Origin: Chlamydiales bacterium
Lineage (GTDB): Bacteria > Chlamydiota > Chlamydiia > Chlamydiales > JACKPQ01
Reading direction: 5' to 3'
DNA: 64,000 nucleotides
Assembly: GCA_024233455.1 (NCBI GenBank)
Contig: JACKPP010000001.1
Span: 62,001 to 126,000, forward strand
The notes beneath the pieces are model-generated. The model made no database searches. It saw only the letters and a list, made by a program, of their open reading frames with translations, and was not told where the DNA came from. Position numbers and translations under genes: made by a program. Shown here in pieces: positions 24,836-33,582 of the stretch. Position 1 is the stretch's first letter. Each line of letters begins with the position of its first letter.

Positions 24836-27800
24836 ATGGTCTCAGAAGTCAAAGATATAAAACCACATGACTGGAAGGAGATAGATCTAGAGTTGATACC
24901 AAGGAGCTATCCATTTCAAATCCCTCAATCTTTAAAAAACAACAGACACCTCATCTCCCAGGCCTTCGCTGCCTGGTATCAACTTGGTAATAGACCGATA
25001 CGTGATTTAGCAACTCTAAATTTTAGTATCGATATTACTCTCAATAGTTTCCTTCCATTTTTAGCAGCAGCAGGTGTCAATTACGGAATCCCCAAAGCTA
25101 TTGAAACAGCCAAGGCCTGGTGGTCTGGCAAGCCATCACCTGATCTGGTTCATACTCACAACTGTATTCAGCAAATGCTGATGCCAGACTTCAATGAATA
25201 CGGAAAAGCTAAAGTTTTTTTGGCAGCCATGAGTCAAAATCCCAAACTTTTTTGGACGGCTCAAGAGAGCAAAAGCCTACAAGGGTTGGTGCAGGCCATC
25301 CCGAGTGATGAAAATCCAGAAAAAACCAAGTGCGATGAAGTAGCCAAGAAAGCGTTTAAACTTGTACATCAAAAATACTGCAGCCAGCAAGGCTGGTATA
25401 CAAAAATTACCGAGGGCGTCCCTCAAATTTCTTTGGATGCCATTTACGCCCCCTTTAAAAAAATGTTTTCCTTGCTGGGTGAATCTGAAAAAGGTATAGG
25501 AAACTTTCTGAGGCCCTTTCTGGAAGGTTTTTTAAGAAAAACGTTGGATACTTTGAAAATTAGCGGCTCTACCTATTTGCCTGATACTGTTGAAAGGTCA
25601 GACTATGAAAAACACTGTGACGCAGTTATTAGCATGGTAGGCAAAGTACCCTATGGTCAGGTTCTTTCAGGGGTGTTAGACCACTTATTTGGGCAACGCT
25701 ATGCTTTGGCTTTTGGATTTAAAGTTCCATGGGTCGAACCTAGAGTTGAAACATCAGAATTGCCTCAACCTCAAAGAAAAAAAACGGTAGTGCCAGAAAA
25801 TCCACAAACTGTGGATGAACTGATAGCCGAGACCAAGCAACTACAAGAACAATGCGTTGAGAAAGGGTCATTGTTTTTCTGGTATTGGATCTTTGTACAT
25901 ATCATTGGCAGCCGAGATGATGTGGATATAACCCCGTGCATCAAAAAAGTCTTTGCATCAAAAGAAAAGGGTAAAGATCCATTAGAAGAATTCTATAACG
26001 CGGTCATTAAACAGCTCGATACGTCCAAAACTGCTACCTGGCGTAGAATGTTGGTTAAATTCATATGGAATTGTACACCCCTCTATAGTTTATCAAAATT
26101 CATGATGAAACGCAGCATCCATGCGGTAGAACAATGGTTTGAGGAGCTACGAAAACGAAAAGAGTCCAACGAATACGATATAAGCGAAGCCAAGGTGATT
26201 GAAGCAATACTGAAACAATGGATAGATGCCAACAAAAAAATCAATGACCAAAAAGCGTATGAGGACGAAATTTCTGAAATTCTTTTAGAGGGTGGGCAGC
26301 GAAAAATCCTCATCAATAAATTGACTAATGTCCTAGTTGATAGATGCTTCCCTGATATTGATTTTATGGGCTGGTGTGAAGACTGCGATAACAACATTGC
26401 CAATTACCATGATCAGTGCCATGCTGTATTGGCCCCTTTTGTTTGGCTTGGCTCCTACCCAGTAAGAGGTGCGCTCCTACTTTTAAAATTTGCTCTTTTA
26501 GCAAGTCAACGTGTGCTGAATTTTTTAGGGCGGTTTGGGACAAAACTGATCATCAAACGCTTTGGAGTCATGCAGAAAGTGTTTGATTTCCGTCTTCGTT
26601 TGCAAAAGGGAGATCATCATAATATCGAAGCTAAGTTAAAAAGTTTATTCCTAAGTGCATTCATCGAGCTGAATAAGATAAATTTTGATAGAGAGCCTGG
26701 GAATGTGGATGCGCTCACACGTTTTAATAGCGGCGTCAATCAAGACGTTAAGCAATGTGTTTATATCCTTTTTGAAGTGCTTGATATGCACGCAACCCAC
26801 GATTGGTCAAAAGGGGGAATCACTAAAGCTCTGAAGGGGAATTTTATTGAAAAGTATATCCGAGAAGTAGCGCTTCCCACAACAATTGAAAAAGGGATTG
26901 TTCTATTGAATGAAATCTATCAGGAGTTCATGGGAGACCCCAACAAGTATCAGCTTGTACGCCGAAACATCTATAGATCAATGAGCGAGGCGTTCACAGA
27001 CACCTCAAAGCCTCCACCGGGCATTGATGCAGATGTGCGAGCTGAAATCCACGAATTTAGAAGAAAAATTATTCGCCAAATCGTTTTAAGAACCATAGCA
27101 GAACTTGGAGATGACGAACGTAAACAGGCGGCAAACTTTGTGAAGGATTTGCAGAAACTTAACAGTGACTATACAAACTGGGAAGAACAGTTAAATACCC
27201 TCAAAAACATGCTAAGTGCTTCCACAGATCCATCTAAAGCGGTGTTAGATATTACCGCCCTTCAAGAAAATGTGGAGGATGGACTTGAAAAAATTGCTGC
27301 AACTAGGAAAAAGTATCAAAAACCTCTGCAATCTGTCGAACGTAAAATGAAAGAAATCTACGAAGGATTTTCTATACCCACTCAACATATTGAACTTTCG
27401 CTAGAAACTTTAGAAAGTAATTTAAAATCCATTTCTAAATACATAGAAGTGAAAGAGCAATTTAGTGTCTTACATAGGGCAAATTGGCAAGACCTTAGAA
27501 CACAAATAACGACTGGAAAAATCGACGAAAAAACCAAACAATTAATCGGCCATTTTGCAGATCGAGTCGGCGCAACCGCCCAACCCGACAAACATTATTT
27601 AGATGAATCTGAAAAGCGCTCTGATGCCCTGCGAGAAATGCTTCTATGTGACAAGGCTAAATTGGATATCATTGATCTACAAGAACTTAGGCAGTCCAGC
27701 TCTACAAAGCTTAAAAACTCCATTCGCAATCAACTCTTAGCTCTGCAGCTGGACAGCAACATCGATAACCTAGATGCTGCTATCAAACGTGTTAATGACA

Positions 27801-29029
27801 AAAAAAATAAAATAACGGCTCAGGAGATTGTTGAGCGTTGCGATCAGGTGCTCTCTGAAATCTCCAAGCTAGCTGCTTTGCCAAGTTGGCAACAGATTTG
27901 CCAGTGCCCATCTGAAGAAAGGGCCGATCGAGAAATAAAGCCAGAAAGGGTCAAGCTTAAAGATTATCTCTATTCTCTTCAGTTGACAACAGACATTGAT
28001 GACCTGGATGGTGTCCGTCAGCTAATCATCGATAAACAGATCGCTACCAATCAGCAGTCGGAAATCGAAATCTGCCAAAAGGCTTTATCTTGCGTGACCG
28101 AACTTGTAAAGCTTAAAACATGGCATCAAAATCAAAAAATGGGATCGATCAAGCAGATTCTTAAAACCCTCAATTTACCGGAAGGCACTGATGATCTAGA
28201 CGCCGCAATGCAATTATTGCAGAAAAAGAAAGAGAAAGCTCACCTAGAATACTCAGTTCATGCTCTAAAAAAACCCGATTCTATTTTGGACCTTAAAAAA
28301 CAAATGGGATCGATCAACCAAATGGTTATTTTCCACTTGCGTAAATTAATGGATACAACTCCAAATGTCGAATCTACATACCGTGACAACCAAAGATTGG
28401 AATTATTAAAATCCTTAGTCTACCCTAACCCTTTTGACATTGCTCGATTTGATAGAGTCTATAGTAAGCATAATATCCCTAATGAAAAAGAGTCAGGCTA
28501 CCTGGATGAGGTCCAAAATAAGTTGAAACAGTATGCTAAGATATGTCCTGATCTATTCACCCAAGAGGATATTCACAAGTGGCTAGATGATGAGGATGCC
28601 TATAACAAAATAAGGTCAGCTCTTGAAAATGAGCTTCAAGATCTGGGGGCTAAGATGGCATTTTGTGAACAGGAAACGGTTATTAGAAACCAAGTGATTG
28701 ATGCCCTCTTTGATGAAGGACTGAACAAGTGTAATGAGAGCCTCAAAGTTTCCAAAGATCAGGCCTTAGTTACAATCGAAGAAATAAATGGTCTCTTGGT
28801 GAAACTTCAAGAGAAAGCCACAGACTCAAATCTTTCAATTCCCTACTTTAATTTTGTCTACTCACCCCAACAAGATGGAGACAATTATTTCATTGAGAAG
28901 TTTATCGAATTTATAGGATCGAATGTAGAGCGCACTTTCCAAAAAATCCTAGACCTTGGCAAACATCCTGTATTTTTATCACATATTCTACGACAGGCTG
29001 CACTGAATGCTGCAGCAACGGCGGCGTAA
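24836..29029 (+). CDS. Giant orphan helical protein, 1397 residues
   Basis: One uninterrupted frame, mostly charged and helical. Three segments are hydrophobic enough to touch a membrane: FLPFLAAAGVNYGI (about 65-80), SLFFWYWIFVHIIG (about 345-360) and GALLLLKFALLASQRVLNFLG (about 540-560). From about 770 to 1180 it looks coiled-coil, with repeated units of the type LTTDIDDLDGVRQLI, LDSNIDNLDAAIKRV and LPEGTDDLDAAMQLL, about 75-100 residues apart. The C-terminus is LNAAATAA. I recognise no enzyme motif and no family. The ATG at 24836 follows GAGAAGTAAAG. Size, coiled coils and lack of enzyme motifs fit a structural or secreted chlamydial protein, but this is inference. Confidence 0.8.
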   Translation: MVSEVKDIKPHDWKEIDLELIPRSYPFQIPQSLKNNRHLISQAFAAWYQLGNRPIRDLATLNFSIDITLNSFLPFLAAAGVNYGIPKAIETAKAWWSGKPSPDLVHTHNCIQQMLMPDFNEYGKAKVFLAAMSQNPKLFWTAQESKSLQGLVQAIPSDENPEKTKCDEVAKKAFKLVHQKYCSQQGWYTKITEGVPQISLDAIYAPFKKMFSLLGESEKGIGNFLRPFLEGFLRKTLDTLKISGSTYLPDTVERSDYEKHCDAVISMVGKVPYGQVLSGVLDHLFGQRYALAFGFKVPWVEPRVETSELPQPQRKKTVVPENPQTVDELIAETKQLQEQCVEKGSLFFWYWIFVHIIGSRDDVDITPCIKKVFASKEKGKDPLEEFYNAVIKQLDTSKTATWRRMLVKFIWNCTPLYSLSKFMMKRSIHAVEQWFEELRKRKESNEYDISEAKVIEAILKQWIDANKKINDQKAYEDEISEILLEGGQRKILINKLTNVLVDRCFPDIDFMGWCEDCDNNIANYHDQCHAVLAPFVWLGSYPVRGALLLLKFALLASQRVLNFLGRFGTKLIIKRFGVMQKVFDFRLRLQKGDHHNIEAKLKSLFLSAFIELNKINFDREPGNVDALTRFNSGVNQDVKQCVYILFEVLDMHATHDWSKGGITKALKGNFIEKYIREVALPTTIEKGIVLLNEIYQEFMGDPNKYQLVRRNIYRSMSEAFTDTSKPPPGIDADVRAEIHEFRRKIIRQIVLRTIAELGDDERKQAANFVKDLQKLNSDYTNWEEQLNTLKNMLSASTDPSKAVLDITALQENVEDGLEKIAATRKKYQKPLQSVERKMKEIYEGFSIPTQHIELSLETLESNLKSISKYIEVKEQFSVLHRANWQDLRTQITTGKIDEKTKQLIGHFADRVGATAQPDKHYLDESEKRSDALREMLLCDKAKLDIIDLQELRQSSSTKLKNSIRNQLLALQLDSNIDNLDAAIKRVNDKKNKITAQEIVERCDQVLSEISKLAALPSWQQICQCPSEERADREIKPERVKLKDYLYSLQLTTDIDDLDGVRQLIIDKQIATNQQSEIEICQKALSCVTELVKLKTWHQNQKMGSIKQILKTLNLPEGTDDLDAAMQLLQKKKEKAHLEYSVHALKKPDSILDLKKQMGSINQMVIFHLRKLMDTTPNVESTYRDNQRLELLKSLVYPNPFDIARFDRVYSKHNIPNEKESGYLDEVQNKLKQYAKICPDLFTQEDIHKWLDDEDAYNKIRSALENELQDLGAKMAFCEQETVIRNQVIDALFDEGLNKCNESLKVSKDQALVTIEEINGLLVKLQEKATDSNLSIPYFNFVYSPQQDGDNYFIEKFIEFIGSNVERTFQKILDLGKHPVFLSHILRQAALNAAATAA

Positions 29030-29112
29030 TACCATTTTAATGATGCCCAAGCACCTATATTGTGCATAGGTTTTAGCCTTGATGAAATTGTGGATTTAAG
29101 CAATGATGAGGT

Positions 29113-30201
29113 ATGAAAAAAGCCTTTTTTATTGCCTCCACAGGTCAACATGTTGGGAAAACTACCACTTGTCTAGGCCTTGTTTCAGGACTAAATAACT
29201 ACTTCCAAAATGTTGGCTTCCAAAAGCCTGTTGGCCAGGAGCACGTCGAGGTGGAACAAGGCCTCCGTGTAGATAAAGACGTCGTTTTGTTTAAGGAAAC
29301 TTTCCAACTACAGCATCCCTATCAGGCGATGAGCCCGGTGCTTTTCCCACGTGGTTTTACCAGAGATTATCTCGACGGTAAGATAGATCACCAAAAACTT
29401 ATTAGCGCCATTGAACTTGGATTTAACCAGATTGCAGAAAGTTCTGATTGCATTGTAGTCGAAGGGACCGGTCATATCGGTGTCGGCTCCATTTGCGATT
29501 TAAATAATGCAGCGGTGGCCAAGCTGCTTGGTCTTGATGTCATCATTATTGCATCAGGAGGTCTTGGTTCTTCATTTGATGCACTAGCGCTTAATAAAGC
29601 TCTTTGCGATTCCTACGGGATAAAAATTAAAGGCGTTATCTTAAACCGTGTTTTACAAGATAAACGCACGATGATTGAAAACTATTTTCAAAAAGCACTT
29701 AGCCACTGGAATATTCCTCTGCTGGGCACTATCCCCTTTGACTACTTTCTGAGCAATCCCACCATGAAAGACTTTGAGGTGCTCTTTAATGCCTGTTTAC
29801 TTTCTGGAGAAAAGCACCACTTGCGCCACTTCCGCTCGCACCGCCTCATTGCAACTCCGGTTGACACCTATAAGCGCCTCATACTGCCCAACCAGCTCAT
29901 GATTACCCCGGCTAGCCGAGAAGATGTTATTGCCGCCACCATCGACTACCAAAAATCACATGGAGAACTGCTGACAGGTTTTGTCTTAACCGGAGACATC
30001 CCCCCTTCTCAAAACATCTTAGAAGCATTGAAAAAAGCCGATATCCCTATGCTTTATACGCCGGTACATAGCTACAAGGCGCTCAAAAAAATCACCTCTT
30101 ACACGGTTAAAATCCAACAAGGCGATATCGAAAAAATCCAAGAAGCTATCACACTTGTCGAAAAACACCTAAATTTCGATATGATCTGCGCCAAAACCTA
30201 G
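29113..30201 (+). CDS. BioD-like P-loop/DRTGG protein (phosphotransacetylase N-terminal-like)
   Basis: 362 residues. The N-terminal half is a dethiobiotin-synthetase-like P-loop fold: Walker A STGQHVGKTTTCLGL (9-23), VEGTGHIGVGS (about 115-125), DVIIIASGGLGSSFDAL and GVILNRVL. The C-terminal half (about 235-355) fits the DRTGG-type regulatory domain found after this fold in long phosphate acetyltransferases (LMITPASREDVIAATIDY, GFVLTGD-PPS). The acetyltransferase domain itself is absent. These stand-alone proteins are widespread and poorly characterised; a nucleotide-sensing role is suspected. True BioD is less likely because of the second domain and the lack of bio genes nearby. A GATGAGGT ribosome site precedes the ATG. 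Confidence 0.8.
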   Translation: MKKAFFIASTGQHVGKTTTCLGLVSGLNNYFQNVGFQKPVGQEHVEVEQGLRVDKDVVLFKETFQLQHPYQAMSPVLFPRGFTRDYLDGKIDHQKLISAIELGFNQIAESSDCIVVEGTGHIGVGSICDLNNAAVAKLLGLDVIIIASGGLGSSFDALALNKALCDSYGIKIKGVILNRVLQDKRTMIENYFQKALSHWNIPLLGTIPFDYFLSNPTMKDFEVLFNACLLSGEKHHLRHFRSHRLIATPVDTYKRLILPNQLMITPASREDVIAATIDYQKSHGELLTGFVLTGDIPPSQNILEALKKADIPMLYTPVHSYKALKKITSYTVKIQQGDIEKIQEAITLVEKHLNFDMICAKT

Positions 30202-30450
30202 TAACCTCAGCTCCGGGTTTAGATTGCTTATTTTTAGGCTATTCAACCAAATTTTTCACAGTTTTTTGCTATGTGACTTACAAAAAACCGGAGATTCCTA
30301 AACAGCCTAAATTAGGACATCTTTATTTAGCTCTAACATGATAAAGATAAGGATACCATCAAAACATCCAATCATTAAATTCCGATAATAGTTTGACTTT
30401 TTTGAATCATGTTGGCAGGCTGATTGGTTAACTGAAAATGTAGGAAATCT

Positions 30451-30504
30451 ATGCCAAGAAAAGCCATCAAAACGTTCAAAAAATCCCCAACAACCATCAT
30501 ATGA
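30451..30504 (+). CDS. Micro-ORF 1 upstream of the DUF1016 gene (17 residues)
   Basis: ATG at 30451 after TAGGAAATCT, a fair ribosome site; the product MPRKAIKTFKKSPTTII is strongly basic. The stop overlaps the next ATG as ATGA. It may be a leader peptide or the broken 5' end of an antitoxin-like gene. The preceding 249 bases (30202-30450) hold no gene I can support. Confidence 0.3.
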   Translation: MPRKAIKTFKKSPTTII

Positions 30505-30626
30505 CCGAAGAAGAAATACGGTATAATAAACTGTTTATTAAAAGTTTAAAAGAGAAAAAATCCGCACTTTTGTGTGAAGAAATTCGTATGCCTTTTGAAA
30601 AAAAAGTTGGGGTTTCCAATGTCTAA
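30501..30626 (+). CDS. Micro-ORF 2 upstream of the DUF1016 gene (41 residues)
   Basis: Starts in ATGA overlap with micro-ORF 1 and ends eight bases inside the DUF1016 start (ATGTCTAA). Charged, helical-looking sequence beginning MTEEEIRYNKLFIKSLKEKK. Overlapping starts and stops across three frames argue for coupling, but the ORF is short enough to be chance. Confidence 0.35.
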   Translation: MTEEEIRYNKLFIKSLKEKKSALLCEEIRMPFEKKVGVSNV

Positions 30627-31728
30627 AAAACCTCTGCCTACCACTAAAAAAACTAAAGACTCTGTAGCTAATTACACACAATTCATAACTTCTCTCAAAG
30701 CTAAGATACGATCAGCCCAGATTAAAGCAGTCATCTCTGTCAACAGCGAGTTAATCAAACTGTATTGGGAAATTGGCAAGGAAATAGTTGAAAAACAGGA
30801 TCGCGAGGGTTGGGGTAGCAAGGTTCTGGAAAAAGTAGCTAGAGATCTGCAAAACGAGTTCATAGGCATAGAAGGGTTTTCTAGATCTAACATCTTCAGA
30901 ATGAAAGCCTTTTTTACTGCCTACGAAAAAGTCGCACAAGCTGTGCGACAATTGGAAGTTCTTCCCATTTTTTTGATCCCATGGGGACACAACATTATTC
31001 TCCTTCAAAAAATAAAAGATACCGCTGAACGTCTTTGGTATGCTGCAAAAGCTATAGAACATGGGTGGAGTAGAAGCATGCTCACAATTTGGATTGAAAA
31101 TGACCTTTACCACAGGGAGGGCAAAGCGATCACCAACTTCAAAATAGCTCTACCAGCTTCACAATCAGATCTAGCGCAGCAAACTACGAAAGATCCTTAT
31201 ATTTTTGATTTTCTCACTTTGCAAAAGGAACATTTGGAAAAAGAATTGGAAGAGGGACTAGTCAGTAACATTCAAAAATGTTTGATTGAATTAGGACAAG
31301 GGTTTGCATTTGTTGGTCAGCAATACCCTATAAAAGCTGGCAAAAAAGATCTATATATCGATCTGTTATTCTATCATCTAAAACTGAAATGCTATATAGT
31401 TGTTGAGCTAAAAGCTGGAGAATTTGATAGCCGCGATGCTGGGCAAATGAGCGCATACCTTTCTGCTGTAGACGATCAACTAAGGAATGAGGGAGATAAA
31501 CCGACTATTGGCCTTATCTTTTGTAAAACCAAGGACAATGTATTTGTAGAATACGTTCTGAGAAATTTCAATCGTCCTATTGGAGTAGCAGAATTTGAAG
31601 TGAAATTAGTCGAAAGCCTTCCGAAAGAACTGAAGGCCAGCCTGCCGACCGTGGAAGAAATTGAAGCAGAACTTAGTGTTCTCCCAACAAAGAAACAGCC
31701 GAGCAGGAAAACCCAAAGCTCAGGTTAG
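30619..31728 (+). CDS. DUF1016/YhcG-family PD-(D/E)XK nuclease-like protein
   Basis: 369 residues from the ATG at 30619 (MSKKPLPTTKK); the frame is open 15 codons further to a GTG. The N-terminal domain (20-190) has SVNSELIKLYWEIGKEIVEK, GWGSKVLEKVARDL and FSRSNIFRMKAFF, all typical. The C-terminal PD-(D/E)XK core shows LYIDLLFYHLKLKCYIVVEL with K next (D..E.K active site), GQMSAYLSAVDD and GLIFCKTKDNVFVEY. Family members are common near restriction systems and in mobile islands; a nuclease role is presumed from the fold. Full length for the family. It has no visible partner apart from the two micro-ORFs upstream. Confidence 0.88.
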   Translation: MSKKPLPTTKKTKDSVANYTQFITSLKAKIRSAQIKAVISVNSELIKLYWEIGKEIVEKQDREGWGSKVLEKVARDLQNEFIGIEGFSRSNIFRMKAFFTAYEKVAQAVRQLEVLPIFLIPWGHNIILLQKIKDTAERLWYAAKAIEHGWSRSMLTIWIENDLYHREGKAITNFKIALPASQSDLAQQTTKDPYIFDFLTLQKEHLEKELEEGLVSNIQKCLIELGQGFAFVGQQYPIKAGKKDLYIDLLFYHLKLKCYIVVELKAGEFDSRDAGQMSAYLSAVDDQLRNEGDKPTIGLIFCKTKDNVFVEYVLRNFNRPIGVAEFEVKLVESLPKELKASLPTVEEIEAELSVLPTKKQPSRKTQSSG

Positions 31729-31735
31729 TAAAAAT

Positions 31736-32701
31736 TCAAACGCAGGCTAGATCAAGCAGCCAAGATTGAAATGTTGCTATCAGCTCAGAATGGGGAATTG
31801 CCTTGGTGCAAGCTCCGGTTTTACAAGTGCGCAAGTGGGGACATCGCCTCTTAAAATCCACTTGGTAGGGACATGTGCCCCAAAAAAAGCCGTGTTGTTC
31901 ACCTGAAGGCTTGTAGATGGATGGATTAGAAGGACCAAAAATCGTAAAAGAGGGGGTGTTTGTCGTAGCACACAGATGCACACTACTCGAATCGACCCCA
32001 ACAACACCATCGACCTCACGGATCAATGCTTGCCATAAGGCAAAAGGGAGTCTGCCCAAAACGGTAGCTGAATGCCCTTCGGCAATCTCATTGGCAAGCT
32101 CTTGTTCTTTTTCATTGCCCCAAATAATGACCAGATGGTGCGATACGTCCTTTAACAAGGCCTTCCAATCCGATGCATCTAGCTGTTTATTGGGCCAGTT
32201 AGACCCTGGACAAATCATCAATGCAGGTGATGGAATACATGGGATAGGATCGTTATTTTTTAGTGCAATCCCTCTGTAATAGAAAGGTGAGCAATCACCA
32301 AAAAAGCCTTTCACGATGTCAATGGGTTGGTTTCCCGAAAATCGATAACTGGTTACCAAAGCATTAGGCCATTCAGATGCAGTTTTAAATGTAAAACCCA
32401 CTTTACGTTTCCCCTTGGCCAGAAAAGTCACCAGTCCAGATTTGCAATTGCCTTGTAAATCAAACACATAGTCGTAATGGGTTGCTTGAAGTGTATTTTT
32501 GAGCGCGCCTAAACCGCGAGGCCAATCTTTAGAATTAATCGTGATCACCTGATCGATTTCGGGATGCGCTGTCAAAAGCTTTTCAAAACGCTCCTCACAA
32601 ACCCAACTAACCGATAAACCCCTTTCCTTAAGATATGAGACGACGGGAAAAGTTTGTAAGATATCACCTAGAGCAGAGCATTTGACAATTAAGCAAGACA
32701 T
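31736..32701 (-). CDS. Family 9 glycosyltransferase (heptosyltransferase-like)
   Basis: 321 residues. Matches the WaaC/WaaF type GT-B enzymes that build the inner core of lipopolysaccharide: N-terminal IVKCSALGDILQTFPVVSYL, DYVFDLQGNCKSG, MICPGSNWPNKQLDASDWKALL, and the donor-site segment VVGVDSSSVHLCATTNTPSFTIFGPSNP. It overlaps the upstream pseudouridine synthase by 13 bases and sits at the end of the ssb-pepA-rlu run. Chlamydia LPS has Kdo but no heptose, so the presence of this family suggests a longer core in this lineage, or another sugar donor. Confidence 0.88.
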   Translation of the reverse strand: MSCLIVKCSALGDILQTFPVVSYLKERGLSVSWVCEERFEKLLTAHPEIDQVITINSKDWPRGLGALKNTLQATHYDYVFDLQGNCKSGLVTFLAKGKRKVGFTFKTASEWPNALVTSYRFSGNQPIDIVKGFFGDCSPFYYRGIALKNNDPIPCIPSPALMICPGSNWPNKQLDASDWKALLKDVSHHLVIIWGNEKEQELANEIAEGHSATVLGRLPFALWQALIREVDGVVGVDSSSVHLCATTNTPSFTIFGPSNPSIYKPSGEQHGFFWGTCPYQVDFKRRCPHLRTCKTGACTKAIPHSELIATFQSWLLDLACV

Positions 32702-33582
32702 GCGTCAATGGTATCTATTGCGCTTTGAAAATCTTGAGGCACTGCTGCCTCTACCCGAATAAGCTCACCTGTCACCGGATGAATAAAAGCTACACCTTTG
32801 GCATGCAGCATATGCCTTAGGGCGACAAAAGGCAAATCGATCTGGCGACCATATTGCCGATCTCCGATGATGGGGTATCCAATATGACTCATGTGCACTC
32901 GAATTTGGTGGGTACGACCAGTGCGAGGCTGGCAGCGGACAAGCGAAAGGCCGCCGCCCCATTTTAAACGTTGCCAGTGAGTGACAGCGCGCAAACCTCT
33001 GCCTGATGGAGCTACACCCCATAGCGAGCCGCCATCGTAGGAGCTTACCTTTTGCACTGAATTTTCGATCAGGCCTCGCTCTGTTACCATCTCTCCTGCT
33101 ACAATCGCTAAATAATCTTTTTTAACTTCCCTTTTGCGAAAGAGCTCTTCAAAATACCTTTGAATGCTGGGTGTTTTAGCCAGGATCATCACTCCGCTGG
33201 TTTCTTTATCAAGCCTATGAACTAAAATACCTTTGGAAAATTGCTCATCAATTTCTTCTTGGGTAGATGCCATGCCCGCAGGTTTGTCAAACACAAGCAG
33301 CTGCTCATCTTCAAAAAGCACCTGAGCTGCACGCTCTGGGGCTTTTTCGGCCATCTGTCCAAGCACTTCCATATCAACTGTTATTTCATCGCCATAGGCA
33401 ACTTTATACGATGCAAAACATTCAGTGTGGCCGTTGACTTGCGCAGCGCACCTATCAATTGCGCGCTTTACTGCCGAAAGGGAGTATTTTTCAACGAGTT
33501 GGTATCGAATAAAACTAGATAGACGCACACCCTCGTCATCACGGGATACAGTAAAATAAGTGATATTTTTTGTTTTAAGCAT
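32689..33582 (-). CDS. RluA-family pseudouridine synthase
   Basis: 297 residues. Isomerises uridine to pseudouridine in rRNA or tRNA. The N-terminal S4-like RNA-binding segment (VRLSSFIRYQLVEKYSLSAV, AAQVNGH) is followed by LLVFDKPAGM and the catalytic ILVHRLDKETSGVMILAKT, in which the Asp is the nucleophile. Later motifs are GRTHQIRVHMSHIGYPIIGD and ALRHMLHAKGVAFIHP. It resembles RluC/RluD, but I cannot assign the exact target position. It overlaps pepA upstream by eight bases and the GT9 gene downstream. Confidence 0.9.
   Translation of the reverse strand: MLKTKNITYFTVSRDDEGVRLSSFIRYQLVEKYSLSAVKRAIDRCAAQVNGHTECFASYKVAYGDEITVDMEVLGQMAEKAPERAAQVLFEDEQLLVFDKPAGMASTQEEIDEQFSKGILVHRLDKETSGVMILAKTPSIQRYFEELFRKREVKKDYLAIVAGEMVTERGLIENSVQKVSSYDGGSLWGVAPSGRGLRAVTHWQRLKWGGGLSLVRCQPRTGRTHQIRVHMSHIGYPIIGDRQYGRQIDLPFVALRHMLHAKGVAFIHPVTGELIRVEAAVPQDFQSAIDTIDACLA

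Noticed and set aside
29113..30201. Assignment as dethiobiotin synthetase BioD
   Set aside because: The P-loop half resembles BioD, but the second DRTGG-like half and lack of biotin genes nearby fit the phosphotransacetylase-like family better.
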